Origin: Cristatella mucedo
Lineage: Eukaryota; Bryozoa; Phylactolaemata; Cristatellidae
Reading direction: 5' to 3'
Length of the DNA: 35,000 nt
Assembly: GCA_009760855.2 (NCBI GenBank)
Contig: WPIO01000010.1
Location: 4,577,501-4,612,500 of the forward strand
The notes under the pieces were generated by a model that ran no database searches, was not told the origin of the DNA, and saw only the letters and a list, made by a program, of their open reading frames with translations. Within the stretch, counting starts at the first letter, position 1. Each line of letters opens with the position of its first letter. Shown piece after piece: positions 1-35,000 of this stretch. A program made the position numbers and the translations under genes.

Positions 1-169
1 TCGATGAACGTTACGGTCGACGAGTGATCGTGACCAGTTTGACGGGAGAAAAATCATCGACAGCAATGGCTAGCAAAGTTTCAGACTGCTCCTGCATGCC
101 GGCTGCAGATGCGGACTGCTTCTCTGCTATAGCTAGCGTTCCACCGAAAAAATAGAGCGAGTTCTAGAG

Positions 170-212
170 GAAAGATATTTAGTTCTCTCAGGGCGCTATA
201 AAGACGATCCAC

Positions 213-243
<31 letters not shown>
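170..243 (+). mobile_element. Hairpin tail of a LINE or SINE with (ATT)n
   Basis: Reads as the shared tail (AGTTCTCTCAGGGCGCTATA) followed by about 11 ATT units at 210-243. No body is recognised upstream, so it is a very short copy or a decayed SINE. Confidence 0.6.
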
Positions 244-245
<2 letters not shown>

Positions 246-246
<1 letters not shown>

Positions 247-636
247 CGGTCTTTCTCAGTAGTCGTATGCTAAGGGGCTCTTGAAGAGTTGTTTGCAGAG
301 AAAAACCAAGAATAATAGGGAGAGGACACTGATAACCACGAGAAATTTTCGGTACAGTGCACACCGATGGTGCAATATACGTAGCACGAAAAGGTATCCT
401 AGTGAATTGTGGGGTGGGCTCCAAGAATGACTCACTGTCTGTGCTGCCCTCGCGCTTTCGGCAAGTCGTGATTACTGGTTCAAGGTTGCACTGTCTTCAT
501 GATGCTAGACCTGTTGGACTATTTTCAGGTCTGAAGTGTTTCCCCCGAGTACTGCTGTTGCAGTTTTGTAGCTGACGCGCATGCGTAAAACTGCCCATTG
601 GGGTCGGTGATTTTCTCTACGATTCTTAATTATAAT
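246..636. other. No recognised feature
   Basis: Unique-looking sequence between two retroelement tails. Short ORFs only, none recognised. Confidence 0.6.
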
Positions 637-1300
637 ATAATAATAATGCACTTGATAAAGCGCCCTCAGAGAACTCAATCTCTCTCTAGGCGCTTTACAT
701 TTGCTGTAAAGGGAAATGCAATTGAATGGTGAGTAATATCATGCTTGAGAAACAACATGAATAACATAGTTAGGGGTGACATGCACAGGGTCAGCGTGCA
801 AATGTGGTTAGTGGCAGCATGCACAGTGTCAGCACGCGTAAGCACATGAAGGACGAATCACAGGAACCCACTAAATGCTATCCTAAATAGGTGTGTTTTA
901 AGTTCTTTTTAAATGCTGTCAAGTCAGGGGAGGTTCTGACGCAAGTCGGGAGGGAGTTCCAGGCTTTGGGAGCATGCGAACTAAATGCACGGTCTCCAAG
1001 GGATTTGAGGTTTGTACGAGGTGTTGGTAAACTGTTGGATTCCGAAAAGTGGGTGGTACGATGCTTGGCCTGGTGGGGGAGTATATCTGAGAGATAGGCT
1101 GAAGCCAAAGAATGGAGTGACCTAAAAGTGAGCGACAAAACCTTGAAGTCAACCCGTTGCTTGACTGGTAGCCAGTGCAGGTCGGCGAGAAGTGGTGTGA
1201 TGTGGCAACCAGCAAGCAGTGAGTTGCAGAAGTCGAGACGGGATGTCACGAATGCATGGACCAACTTAGACGCGGTATCCTTATCTAAACCATTCTTCGG
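637..1300 (-). mobile_element. L2/CR1 3' end, 5'-truncated
   Basis: Minus-strand relative of the element at 26-28.5 kb. Reading the minus strand: a C-terminal ORF at 1264-878 (128 codons, VHAFVTSRLDFCNSLLAG, LADLHWLPVKQR, GDRAFSSHAPKAWNSLP), then a 3' UTR and a hairpin tail at about 700-640 followed by ATT-type repeats. Compared with the 28 kb copy, about 26 codons between SLLAG and CHITPLL are missing in frame. Confidence 0.85.
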
Positions 1301-1478
1301 TGATGCTTGCTATAGCAGCCTTTATATGTGAAACCGCGAACGAGTCCCAATCAGCCCAATCGGGGCCGAAAACTGCTTAGTCGAGCGAAACTAATTTATT
1401 TCCATACTTAGCTTGACAAAGCACCCATGGCTAAATAGTTGCTGCCCTCAAGAATTTTCAGCAGCTCACTCGAAAGCT

Positions 1479-2078
1479 GACCAGCTTCCATTGCTAAAAA
1501 TGGCCATCACCGTGCACCTCAAGAAACACAAACCATGTAAAGTCGGACCAGCTTTCAATGCTAAAAATGGCCATCACCGTGCACCTCAAGAAACACAAAC
1601 CATGTAAAGTCGGACCAGCTTCCAGTGCTAAACATAGCCATCACCGTGCACCTCAAGCAACACAAACCATGTAAAGTCGGACCAGCTTTCAATGCTAAAC
1701 ATGGCCATCACCGTGCACCTCAAGCAACACAAACCATGTAAAGTCGGACCAGCTTCCAGTGCTAAAAATGGCTATCGCCGTGCACCTCAAGCAACACAAA
1801 ACATGTAAAGTCGGACCAGCTTCCAGTGCTAAACATAGCCATCACCGTGCACCTCAAGCAACACAAACCATGTAAAGTCGGACCAGCTTCCAGTGCTAAA
1901 AATGGCTATCACCGTGCACCTCAAGCAACACAAACCATGTAAAGTCGGACCAGCTTCCGATGCTAAAAATAGCCATCACCGTGCACCTCAAGAAACACAA
2001 ACATTGTAGAGTCGGACCAGCTTCCGGTGCTAAACATGGCTATCACCGTGCACCTCAAGCAACACAAAACATTTCAAG
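1479..2078. repeat. 67-bp minisatellite, 9 units
   Basis: Unit starts at 1479, 1546, 1613, 1680, 1747, 1814, 1881, 1948 and 2015, exactly 67 bases apart. Each begins GACCAGCTT and contains ATCACCGTGCACCTCAAG (one unit has ATCGCC). Units 3 and 6 look identical; units 1, 2 and 8 share AAGAAACAC where the others have AAGCAACAC. 67 is not a multiple of 3 and a TAA recurs, so the array does not code. Confidence 0.95.
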
Positions 2079-2599
2079 CCGGGGAAGAATCAGAGAAGCA
2101 AGAATAAAGCGCGAATCGCCTTCGATGTTGATGCCTGTATTCGCCACGAGATTGCCATGCGTTCGGGCACGAGCGACCATGAAGACTCCACGAGCGACAA
2201 TAACAGCCATGAGCTCAGGCAGTGAACGGGAGGCGAGCTTGGATTTTAACCGAGAAAGTGTCAGCCCTTCAGTGCTCTACCTGTAGGCCGTGCAATGCAG
2301 TTCGGTGAAAGTACGCGTGGCCACAACTGGGCGCCGAAAGTGACCGTTTACCGTGGGCCGGCTGGTAGCGGTTACGCAAGCGTTTTCACAAGTTTCCGCA
2401 AGTTTCACAGCGAAAGCCCTGTGAACAATGCGAACCGGTCCAGCTGAGTTCAACTATCGAACTCCCGAAGCCCGGTTAGAACAGCCCTCCCGAATGCCTT
2501 CGATGGTCCTGATACCCAAAGGCGGACCGCCGAAGCACAAGAGGATAGGAACGGCTCACATAGTTGCCGGTGTAACACAGCTGCGAAGTCTAGATTACA

Positions 2600-2740
2600 C
2601 TTAGCTGCTCGTCGCCGCAGGTTCGAACTTTCGCGATCTCGAAGCGTAGCCTCTCACTTGAGCTACTGAGGGTACAGCCCCGAGCCTCTCACTTGAGCTA
2701 CTGAGGGTACAGCCCCGAGCCTCTACCGGTGCTCTATACT
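2600..2740 (-). mobile_element. tRNA-like SINE with internal 35-bp duplication
   Basis: Minus strand: A-box-like TAGCTCAAGTGAGAG and B-box-like AAGTTCGAACCTGC (2618-2631). The A-box region is duplicated as a 35-bp unit starting at 2649 and 2684, with a partial third at 2719. Confidence 0.5.
2649..2725. repeat. 35-bp tandem duplication
   Basis: GCCTCTCACTTGAGCTACTG is the start of a 35-base unit present twice (2649, 2684) plus a partial third at 2719. It lies within a SINE-like sequence. Confidence 0.85.
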
Positions 2741-6645
<3,905 letters not shown>

Positions 6646-6688
<43 letters not shown>

Positions 6689-6720
6689 TGAGAGAGATAT
6701 CGATAGATAGATAGATAGAT
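6646..6720. repeat. Compound (TA)n and (GATA)n repeat
   Basis: AT run with one GT interruption, then GAGAGAGATATC and four to five GATA units up to the hairpin tail. Confidence 0.9.
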
Positions 6721-6765
6721 TAAGCTCTGTGATGGGGCTATACAAATGTATTATTATTACTAATA
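6697..6765 (+). mobile_element. Hairpin tail next to a (GATA)n repeat
   Basis: AGATTAAGCTCTGTGATGGG then GCTATACAAATGTATTATTATT. The segment directly ahead is a (TA)n plus GATA simple repeat, so the rest of the element is missing. Confidence 0.5.
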
Positions 6766-6849
6766 TGGATATATATATAAATGCATAGTTACTAATACCT
6801 GTACATATCAACGGTAGACAGGAATGAATCAGTCAAGCAGCAGATACGG

Positions 6850-7874
6850 CAAGAGGTGAACGCCTCAGCAGGAGAGACACAAGGCTGGCGAGAGCCCTTT
6901 CGACGGGTGATGCAAAGTCATGCGGTCGCGGAGCCTCAGTCTACACTACGCACGCCTGCGAGGACTCTGCCCTAAGAAGCCTGCGGTATCAGCTGCTGCG
7001 ATATGCAGGCGGCTCTCGCCTCGCAAGCCAAAGCGGCGTTCTCGCTGGCTGCGGCCATTTGCTGACGATTCGCTGCAGCTAGCACGCGGCAGGACCGAAC
7101 GCCTTACCACTTCAAATAGGGTGGGTTAGTTAAGCGGACGTAGCGCACATCGAAGGAATGCGTTAACGCCACCCAACATCTTGCTCCGCTAGTCGAGAGG
7201 CGGACGGCCTCCTCGTGCTCAGCATTTTCAAATTGCCGCTTCGCTGGCAAGCACTGATGAAAGGCAAAGCGTGCATCCAGCCATTTCAGGTTGCCGAGCA
7301 CAGCTGAAGCGGACGGCTAAAGCGGTAGTTATCTTCCACCTGCCACGACTGCAGTTGCTGAGCAGTGCGTTAACGGTTCGGCGAAACGGTGGCGTGCCGT
7401 ATCAGCCAGATTATGTCTGCAGAGATCATCATAGTTCGCGGCTCCTGAATTCTCATTGCTAGGAGCCGGTCGCGAGACAATCTACGGTTTAGGCGGCACG
7501 AAAGCCAAAGTCAGGCAACAAATATCCCGGCAGTTGAGTCGCTTAAGCCTAGACCTTGGGTCAGGCGCTCAAAAAGCGCTCTGCGGTGCCGGAGATCGGC
7601 GGCCGCGTCGTCGCGCGCTCCCCCTCGAGTTACACAAATTGGCTTCGCTACGCTTGGCAGCCGTATCCGGTACATTAGAGGAGTCCGGCGACTCCTTACA
7701 CCGCCTGCCAGCGTACGGTCTCGCGGCGGCGCAGACGTTTACTACTTCCTTTTTTTCGTCCTGACCGTCACGTCTTCAACTTCATCTGCCTCATCTCGCC
7801 CTTCGTGTTCTCTCCCTTCTCTCCGTTTTCACATATTTTTTCGCCATGTCTTTCTTTCTCCTTCTTTCGCTCCT

Positions 7875-7953
<79 letters not shown>

Positions 7954-9050
7954 CTCTCACTCTGATCTCTCTCCGGGAGTTGCTGTACGCCATCACGACC
8001 TATCAACAGATGCCTATAACCCCTCAGCTCTTGTCAAATTTAAAATAAATTCTATCCCCACACCTGCAGCGGCAAAAAGGCCACAAGGGCTAGGCGGGCG
8101 TGTTGTGCTGGAGAGTTGTCTAGGCCACGCTCAAAGGCCTGAGCAGCTTTAGGCGCGTAAGCTGTAGCCAGCAGCCGACTTCGACTTCTATGATATGGAT
8201 ATGGATGGTCATAGATATGGACTCTTTATCAGACGGTCGCTCTTCTCTTCTTTGCTGCAGTGACGCATCGGTGCTGCTGCACTTCAAAGTCGCTAGCGGC
8301 TGCTTCAAAAGCTCGGCGCCGGCATTCGCTTCGCGGTGTCGTCGGCCGAGACTAGTGCCCCCCCCTCGCTACGACGAGCACTGCGATTACGGCCGTCTGC
8401 AGAGGGTCGTCGATAGCCACAGACGCAATCGTCCCATGTCGGTACGAAGCCACAATTAAAAGGCGTACATACAGTTGCATGTAAAAAACGGTTCACCACA
8501 ATTTGTAACGAGCGCCGGACTGGAGGACGGATGTTATAGGCCAACACTTCAAATGCTGAGAGCAACAAAACGGCTAGGTCGATCGCTGTAGCTCAATCCG
8601 TAGGGCGGCGGCCAAAGAGAAACAGTAACAAAACTAGTCTAGATCGTCCTCCGAGCCCGGCAAAGCTTCTCAGCCAATTCGACGACGTTCGCTCTCACGT
8701 GCGATGGCTCGCCTAACCAAATCGAGACACTCGACGGGCGTGCTGGTATAGAGGGGGGCCGGCAGTCGGCAGACGCCACCTCAGGTAGGCGGCCCGAGCC
8801 CCTCCCCCCCACCGGCGGCCCGCCCTCGTCGTAGAGACCACCTGGACTGACGCACCTGCCCCACCGATGCCCGCCCGTCCGCCACAGTCCAGTCGGTCGG
8901 CGGCCGCGGACCGGCCGGAACCGGACCCCAAGAAAAACGTAGAGTGGCTGCGGCGGCGCACTGCCGATGACCGGCCACCGGCCTGCTGCGGCAGCAGCTG
9001 GCGGTCGCTCGCCGAGTAGGGCTCCCGGTCCTTCATTAGGCGCCACGCGG
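6850..9050. other. GC-rich, CpG-rich segment without recognised gene
   Basis: Marked rise in GC and CpG relative to both sides, strongest at 8640-9046, where several minus-strand frames are open (up to 135 codons). The translations are Gly/Arg/Pro-rich and look compositional. It could be a CpG island, an exon of an unknown gene or old repeat. Confidence 0.35.
7882..7958. repeat. (CT)n microsatellite
   Basis: CT repeated about 35 times inside a longer pyrimidine-rich tract that begins near 7740. Confidence 0.95.
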
Positions 9051-9413
9051 GAGGTCCACTTTGTGTGGTTTATTGTGGGTTAATGGTTTTATTGGTTTAT
9101 GGTTTATATGGGATTATGGTTTAATGAGTAGATGTTTTATGGGATGAGTCACGGCCTGCAGAGACGAGGGGGCAGTGAGAACGTGGGCACAGGAAAGGAC
9201 GGTCGTGACCCGTCGCTCTGCGAGCCCAAATACACAGCTGTTCTCGGACGCGAAAGTGTTTCTGTACCGTCACTTACTTGCTGTCGGGGCGTCAAACTAC
9301 ACTTTGCACTAGCGAGCCGTTGAGATTCTGCGTAGCCACTGCACAGCCCCGGTGGCTATGAACTAAGTACGAGCATGGCCACTGACCCGCGACACCAATT
9401 ATGAGCTTGGCCG

Positions 9414-9647
<234 letters not shown>

Positions 9648-10017
9648 ATTACGTAACAGTAACGATAAGTCGAAACTTATGAGCAGCGCGACATGCGATA
9701 ACGTAGGGAGCGAGAGTATCTCGCGACTTACTATCTGGCCACCGTATAAGACGCGAGCCTCACCACACGAGGGTCGGTCAATGAGTTATGGCGCTTAGCG
9801 GGAGCTGTAAGCTAGTGAACGAGTCTGTCATAAGTCACCTGCCATATTAGCAGAAATCTACAATCATTTTTTACACTCTCGCTAATACGCTGGTGCTACT
9901 AGCGTTGCCTGCAGGATATCGGGCGCTGCATCGCTGATAATGTAAGGCGTATTGCGTGCGTCAGGTCTCCACGCTTTGCATGCACCATTACGCTTCTCGA
10001 ACTTGTGAGGGTCGCGT
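9648..10017 (+). mobile_element. LTR fragment related to 11.5-12 kb
   Basis: Shares with 11610-11950 the order CTTATGAGCAG, a TATA-like GTATAAG (9744-9750), GCTACTAGCG, a diverged ATATCGGGCGCTGCATCGCT and CTTGTGAGGGTC. Roughly two thirds identical by eye. Cut at both ends by oppositely oriented SINEs. Confidence 0.5.
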
Positions 10018-10150
10018 CGACTGTGATTATGGTGCTCGCCCCGACCAAGGTCTGGCCGAGGTCGTGCACTCGAGTCCCGTGGCATATGTGAAGCACCTGA
10101 ATAGAAATTAAGTTCTCTTAGGGCGTTATACAGTTGAATTATTTATTTAT
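10018..10150 (+). mobile_element. tRNA-like SINE with LINE-type hairpin tail, copy B
   Basis: Plus strand: GGCCGAGGTCGTGCACTCGA, GTCCCGTGGCATATGTGAAG, then AATTAAGTTCTCTTAGGGCG and a TTATTTAT tail. It matches copy A through the B-box region and the tail. A and B face opposite ways about 370 bases apart. Confidence 0.7.
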
Positions 10151-11497
10151 ATATTTACAGCACAACCTTGCAAGCTGACTATCGGTTGAAAGCTAATGCA
10201 AAACTTCCGGTTTCATAAATAAGATAAGACCCAGCAGCCCAATTATGTATTGGAATCAAACAACGGTTGACTACCAGTTAATTCGAAAGACTCGATCAGA
10301 GGCAAAAGAGTAAATTGTCTTTCAAAATTAGCCGAAAGTGCTTCGTAATGAGAAAAATAACCTACTTACCCGAAGTAGTGGCGTCTGCCTTTGGTCTCGA
10401 ATCGTGCCAGACCGATCCAGTTCAGTCCGTCTCACACGAGGCCAGGTCTCGGTCAGCTGGTGGGCGGTGGCGCGAGTTCTTCGAGGGCCATGGGCCTCGG
10501 CACCCTGGCCAGCATCCCGTCTATCCAGCACTTCTACAGTAAATTCTGCTTCTCGGCGGTGCCTATCGGTACTGTGCCGTGGGTACCTATCGTTGAAAGT
10601 CAAATGCGAGTACACTTAAATGCGCGAAGTAGGATTGTGATCAACTGTGCTGCAACTTAGCGGGCGGGTAAATTTGCCCAGCGGTTGCGTAAATTTGCCC
10701 GTTATGGCTGTCTCGGTCAGCAGTTCTTTCAGCCACTGTTTCTATTGCAGCGTGCTATAAATCAGCTTTATCAAAATGTCCAAGTATAGCCTGCGGTGCC
10801 ATTGCATTACAGTTTCTTCAACTAAAATCGTGCCTTGGATTGGCACCATAACAGGCTAAGAATAAGAAGAGCGGCAGCAGACGATGGCAGTTTCACATTC
10901 AATTCAAAGAAATGGTCAAAAGCTTGTTGTTATGGCTACAGTAATTCTTTGGAGGCTTTAAGAAATCTGTTACCTGCGGTTACATTAGCACATAGGCGAA
11001 AAAATTCACGTGTTATGCAAGCTATTCATATTTCCTAATGGCGCGGCTCACCCACCGTCTGGTCGACACCATGTTTCGGTCATATTTGCCAAACCAAAGG
11101 CGTCTTAAAATAAAATATATCTCAGCCTATCGACCTGGTAATAGCTAACTGATGGCTTGTAGGCCTACGACTTATTGTTGGGTTGACGAATATCTTGTTT
11201 ATATAAACCAACGATTAACTGCCTATTTTGCTAACATTAAGCATCTCTTAATAGCTTCACACATACTCCTAGAGAACTTAGCAGATGGTCAGTCGTTAAT
11301 ACACATTTCTGCATTCGGCTTGGTCGCTTACGGCAAGGGGTAATAAAATGGTCAGGCATTGTGCAGGGCAACTTTAATTAATTGCAAAGGCAGTCAAGCA
11401 GCGACCCAGACGGCATCCAGAGGCTGCATGCTCAATCGACGCCATCGCGGGCTCTACGAGTCTGTGCGAAACCAAATGTCTGAGGAAGGACATGTTT
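10151..11497. other. No recognised gene
   Basis: Short ORFs only. A GC-richer patch at 10380-10600 is open in several overlapping frames with no recognised product. 11400-11497 could be the last part of an LTR-element interior, judging by the polypurine tract that follows. Confidence 0.4.
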
Positions 11498-11509
11498 AAA
11501 AGGAGGGGA

Positions 11510-11964
11510 TAGTATAATATCCCGAGATTATGGACCACGAGCTTGACAGATGAGTCTCGTTTGCGAACAATGGGCGTGACCGCCGAATAGGAACCGAGCC
11601 ACTTACGAAATAGCCACGACTAACCGAGGCTTATGAGCAGTGCGATGTATGATTACGTACAAGCGATATTATTGTTTGACTTACGACTCGGCTACTATAT
11701 AAGGCATGTGCCTGACTGCAGTCTTGAAGCAACGTCCGCTGGTCGGCGAGTCCTAGCGGTGCGCCTGAACTGCTGTAAGCATGTAAACGATAAGCTGTAC
11801 ATCCCTAGTGTCTGCTTCGTGCTACTACGGTGCTGTTGCTGAAGCTTTGTGCAGAATATCGAGTGCTGTGTCGCTTTTCGTTAGCGCATTTCAAGCTTCG
11901 GGTCTTCGCACATTGCATGCGTTGTGCCGCTACCCGAACTAGTGAGGGTCTCGAAGTCATAACA
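11510..11964 (+). mobile_element. Putative LTR (Ty3/Gypsy-like), 3' LTR with polypurine tract
   Basis: A polypurine tract AAAAGGAGGGGA sits at 11498-11509, followed by TAGTATAATATCCCGAGATT. A TATA box (TATATAAG) is at 11696-11703 and a possible end is at CATAACA (11958-11964). About 300 bases are clearly related to 9648-10018. The tract ahead suggests the 3' LTR of a truncated element. I could not find pol motifs upstream, so the family assignment is tentative. Confidence 0.5.
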
Positions 11965-12837
11965 TTGAGGTAGCGATCCAGCCGTTTGCTACTTCGCTTG
12001 AGGAATCTAACCGACTGTTTGAGTTGACCGCTAAGGTGGCCGACACCGATCTTGTGGCAAAATTTGAAAGCAAGCCTCTATTTCCAGGAGGCCACAGTCA
12101 GCCTGCCTATGCCATTGTGCATTATAAATCTGTCAGAAGCGTTTTGGTTTTTAAGATAAGTCAGATTTCTATGAAGCTCCACAAATGTCACAAAAACAGA
12201 AATGACTTTTGGTGCATGCCACCAGTAAGCTCACGGGAATCTAGCATACAGCATGTGTAACCTTGAAATGGTTTCTTTGGAAATTTTTATATTGAATTTT
12301 TCGACCAGTCGTACGACAGCTGCTCGAGCATGCTAACGACTTGAATTTCTTCAGCCAACTCGGCTTGCCTATACGACTTATATATCAATGTAAACTATGT
12401 AAAAGTTACTTTGAGTGAAATATGGTTAAAGGAGCGTCATTTGTCGAACACTATCCCAGTTTAGTTACGATGCTTGCGCAACGGCATTGGAAAATCAACA
12501 GGTAACGATTAATCTTAAGCTGCGTCTTTGGAAAGCATAACCCAATGTTTGATCTAGAAGGAAATAATCTGAACACTGCTTCAATACGCGAAATTAAGCA
12601 AGGTCTAAGTCACACATAGCGCCCTAATATCTTCTCATTGCGCTGCGGATGATTGTTACTGCGAATTATTTTATCTTAATCTGCATTACTATAGACAGCT
12701 ACGCTACTGGTTTTAGTCCGCCGGTTGATTTTGACCATCGAGCGGCCAGTCAAAAGAGCTAATTTTCTTTCAGCCGGCTGTTAGATGATGAACCTGTACA
12801 GGTTATCAAGGCTTCTTAGCTTATTTGACATGAACAA
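11965..12837. other. No recognised gene
   Basis: A plus-strand frame stays open from about 11965 to 12260, directly after the putative LTR, without recognisable gag motifs. The rest is AT-rich and featureless up to the RPTOR 5' region. Confidence 0.4.
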
Positions 12838-13084
12838 ATGATCATGGCACGAATTCCACGTGGCAACACGACGCATCCGCTGGTTCGGGGGGGGGGCGAC
12901 TTCAGCAGCGGTTTACTAAGCGGCTTCCGGAAATGGCAGATGGCATGCGCGACTTCCTGTAAACAGTGCCGGGCGAGCATGTGTCTTGCACATGACCGTT
13001 ATTCGCCAGATCTACGATCGCTGGTCAGTTGCGTTTGTTTCAGCTATTGTCATACGGATCAACTGGAATACACGGATATACTGA
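12838..13084 (+). promoter_or_regulatory. Candidate RPTOR 5' region and 5' UTR
   Basis: The sequence ahead of exon 1 holds a CACGTG E-box near 12858, an ETS-like CTTCCGGAAATG near 12925-12937, a second ACTTCCTG near 12950, and a run of nine G. These are motif matches only. At 13031-13043 a pyrimidine-rich stretch ending TTTCAG looks like a splice acceptor about 40 bases before the ATG. The 5' UTR may therefore begin there, after an upstream non-coding exon or a trans-spliced leader. Confidence 0.35.
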
Positions 13085-34875
<21,791 letters not shown>

Positions 34876-35000
34876 GTGAGTGCCACTGCAGCCACCATTG
34901 TTGAAGCCTGCTGGCTTGCCCCAATGCAAACATGTGGGGCAATAACTTGACCTTGGCTAAGAAAGTAAAGACTAGCTGTTTGAACAGCCTTGAAAGAAAG

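Noticed and set aside
1479-2078. CRISPR array
   Set aside because: Units are continuous 67-base repeats with no unique spacers, and the genome is eukaryotic.
7240-7280. Hammerhead ribozyme core (CTGATGA near 7254)
   Set aside because: The word occurs but there is no matching stem II and GAAA partner nearby.

Overview
This is nuclear DNA from a eukaryote, almost certainly an invertebrate animal. Genes are split by GT-AG introns, simple repeats are long and frequent, and non-LTR retrotransposons of the L2/CR1 kind, tRNA-like SINEs and LTR fragments are scattered throughout. I cannot name the species. The short Raptor loops and a repeat-rich intron style would fit a spiralian such as a flatworm, but that is a weak guess.

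The one gene I can identify with confidence is the mTORC1 scaffold Raptor (RPTOR), on the + strand. I reconstructed 13 coding exons from 13085 to 34875: 1671 coding bases, 557 codons, with all intron phases compatible. They cover the N-terminal tail, the caspase-like RNC domain with its His/Cys pair, and the first part of the HEAT/armadillo solenoid. The rest of the solenoid and the WD40 propeller must lie beyond 35000. Intron 1 is about 7.6 kb; introns 2, 5 and 9 are 2.6 to 3.8 kb; most others are 0.1 to 0.7 kb.

Layout. 1-2.7 kb: a (ATT)n-tailed retroelement end, a minus-strand L2/CR1 3' end with an open 128-codon remnant, a 67-bp minisatellite of nine units, and a 35-bp duplication inside a tRNA-like SINE. 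2.7-9.4 kb: no recognised gene, (TA)n and (CT)n arrays, and a GC-rich segment at 6.9-9.05 kb. 9.4-12 kb: a long (AT)n array, two SINEs in opposite orientation around an LTR fragment, and a second, longer copy of that LTR preceded by a polypurine tract. 12.8-13.26 kb: RPTOR 5' region and exon 1. 13.3-20.8 kb (intron 1): decayed LINE fragments on both strands, compound AT/GT, AT and GA microsatellites. 20.8-25.5 kb: RPTOR exons 2-5. 25.5-29.3 kb (intron 5): a young L2/CR1 LINE inserted inside an older relative, with a visible 10-bp target duplication. 29.3-35 kb: RPTOR exons 6-13 in a GC-rich setting, interrupted by AT-rich intron 9 with more LINE debris.

The most interesting points are the complete 5' exon map of RPTOR with lineage-specific loop changes, the nested LINE insertion, a 3' hairpin tail shared by LINEs and SINEs at about eleven sites, and the 67-bp minisatellite. 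I saw no clearly new biological system. Comparisons with human Raptor are from memory, not from an alignment.
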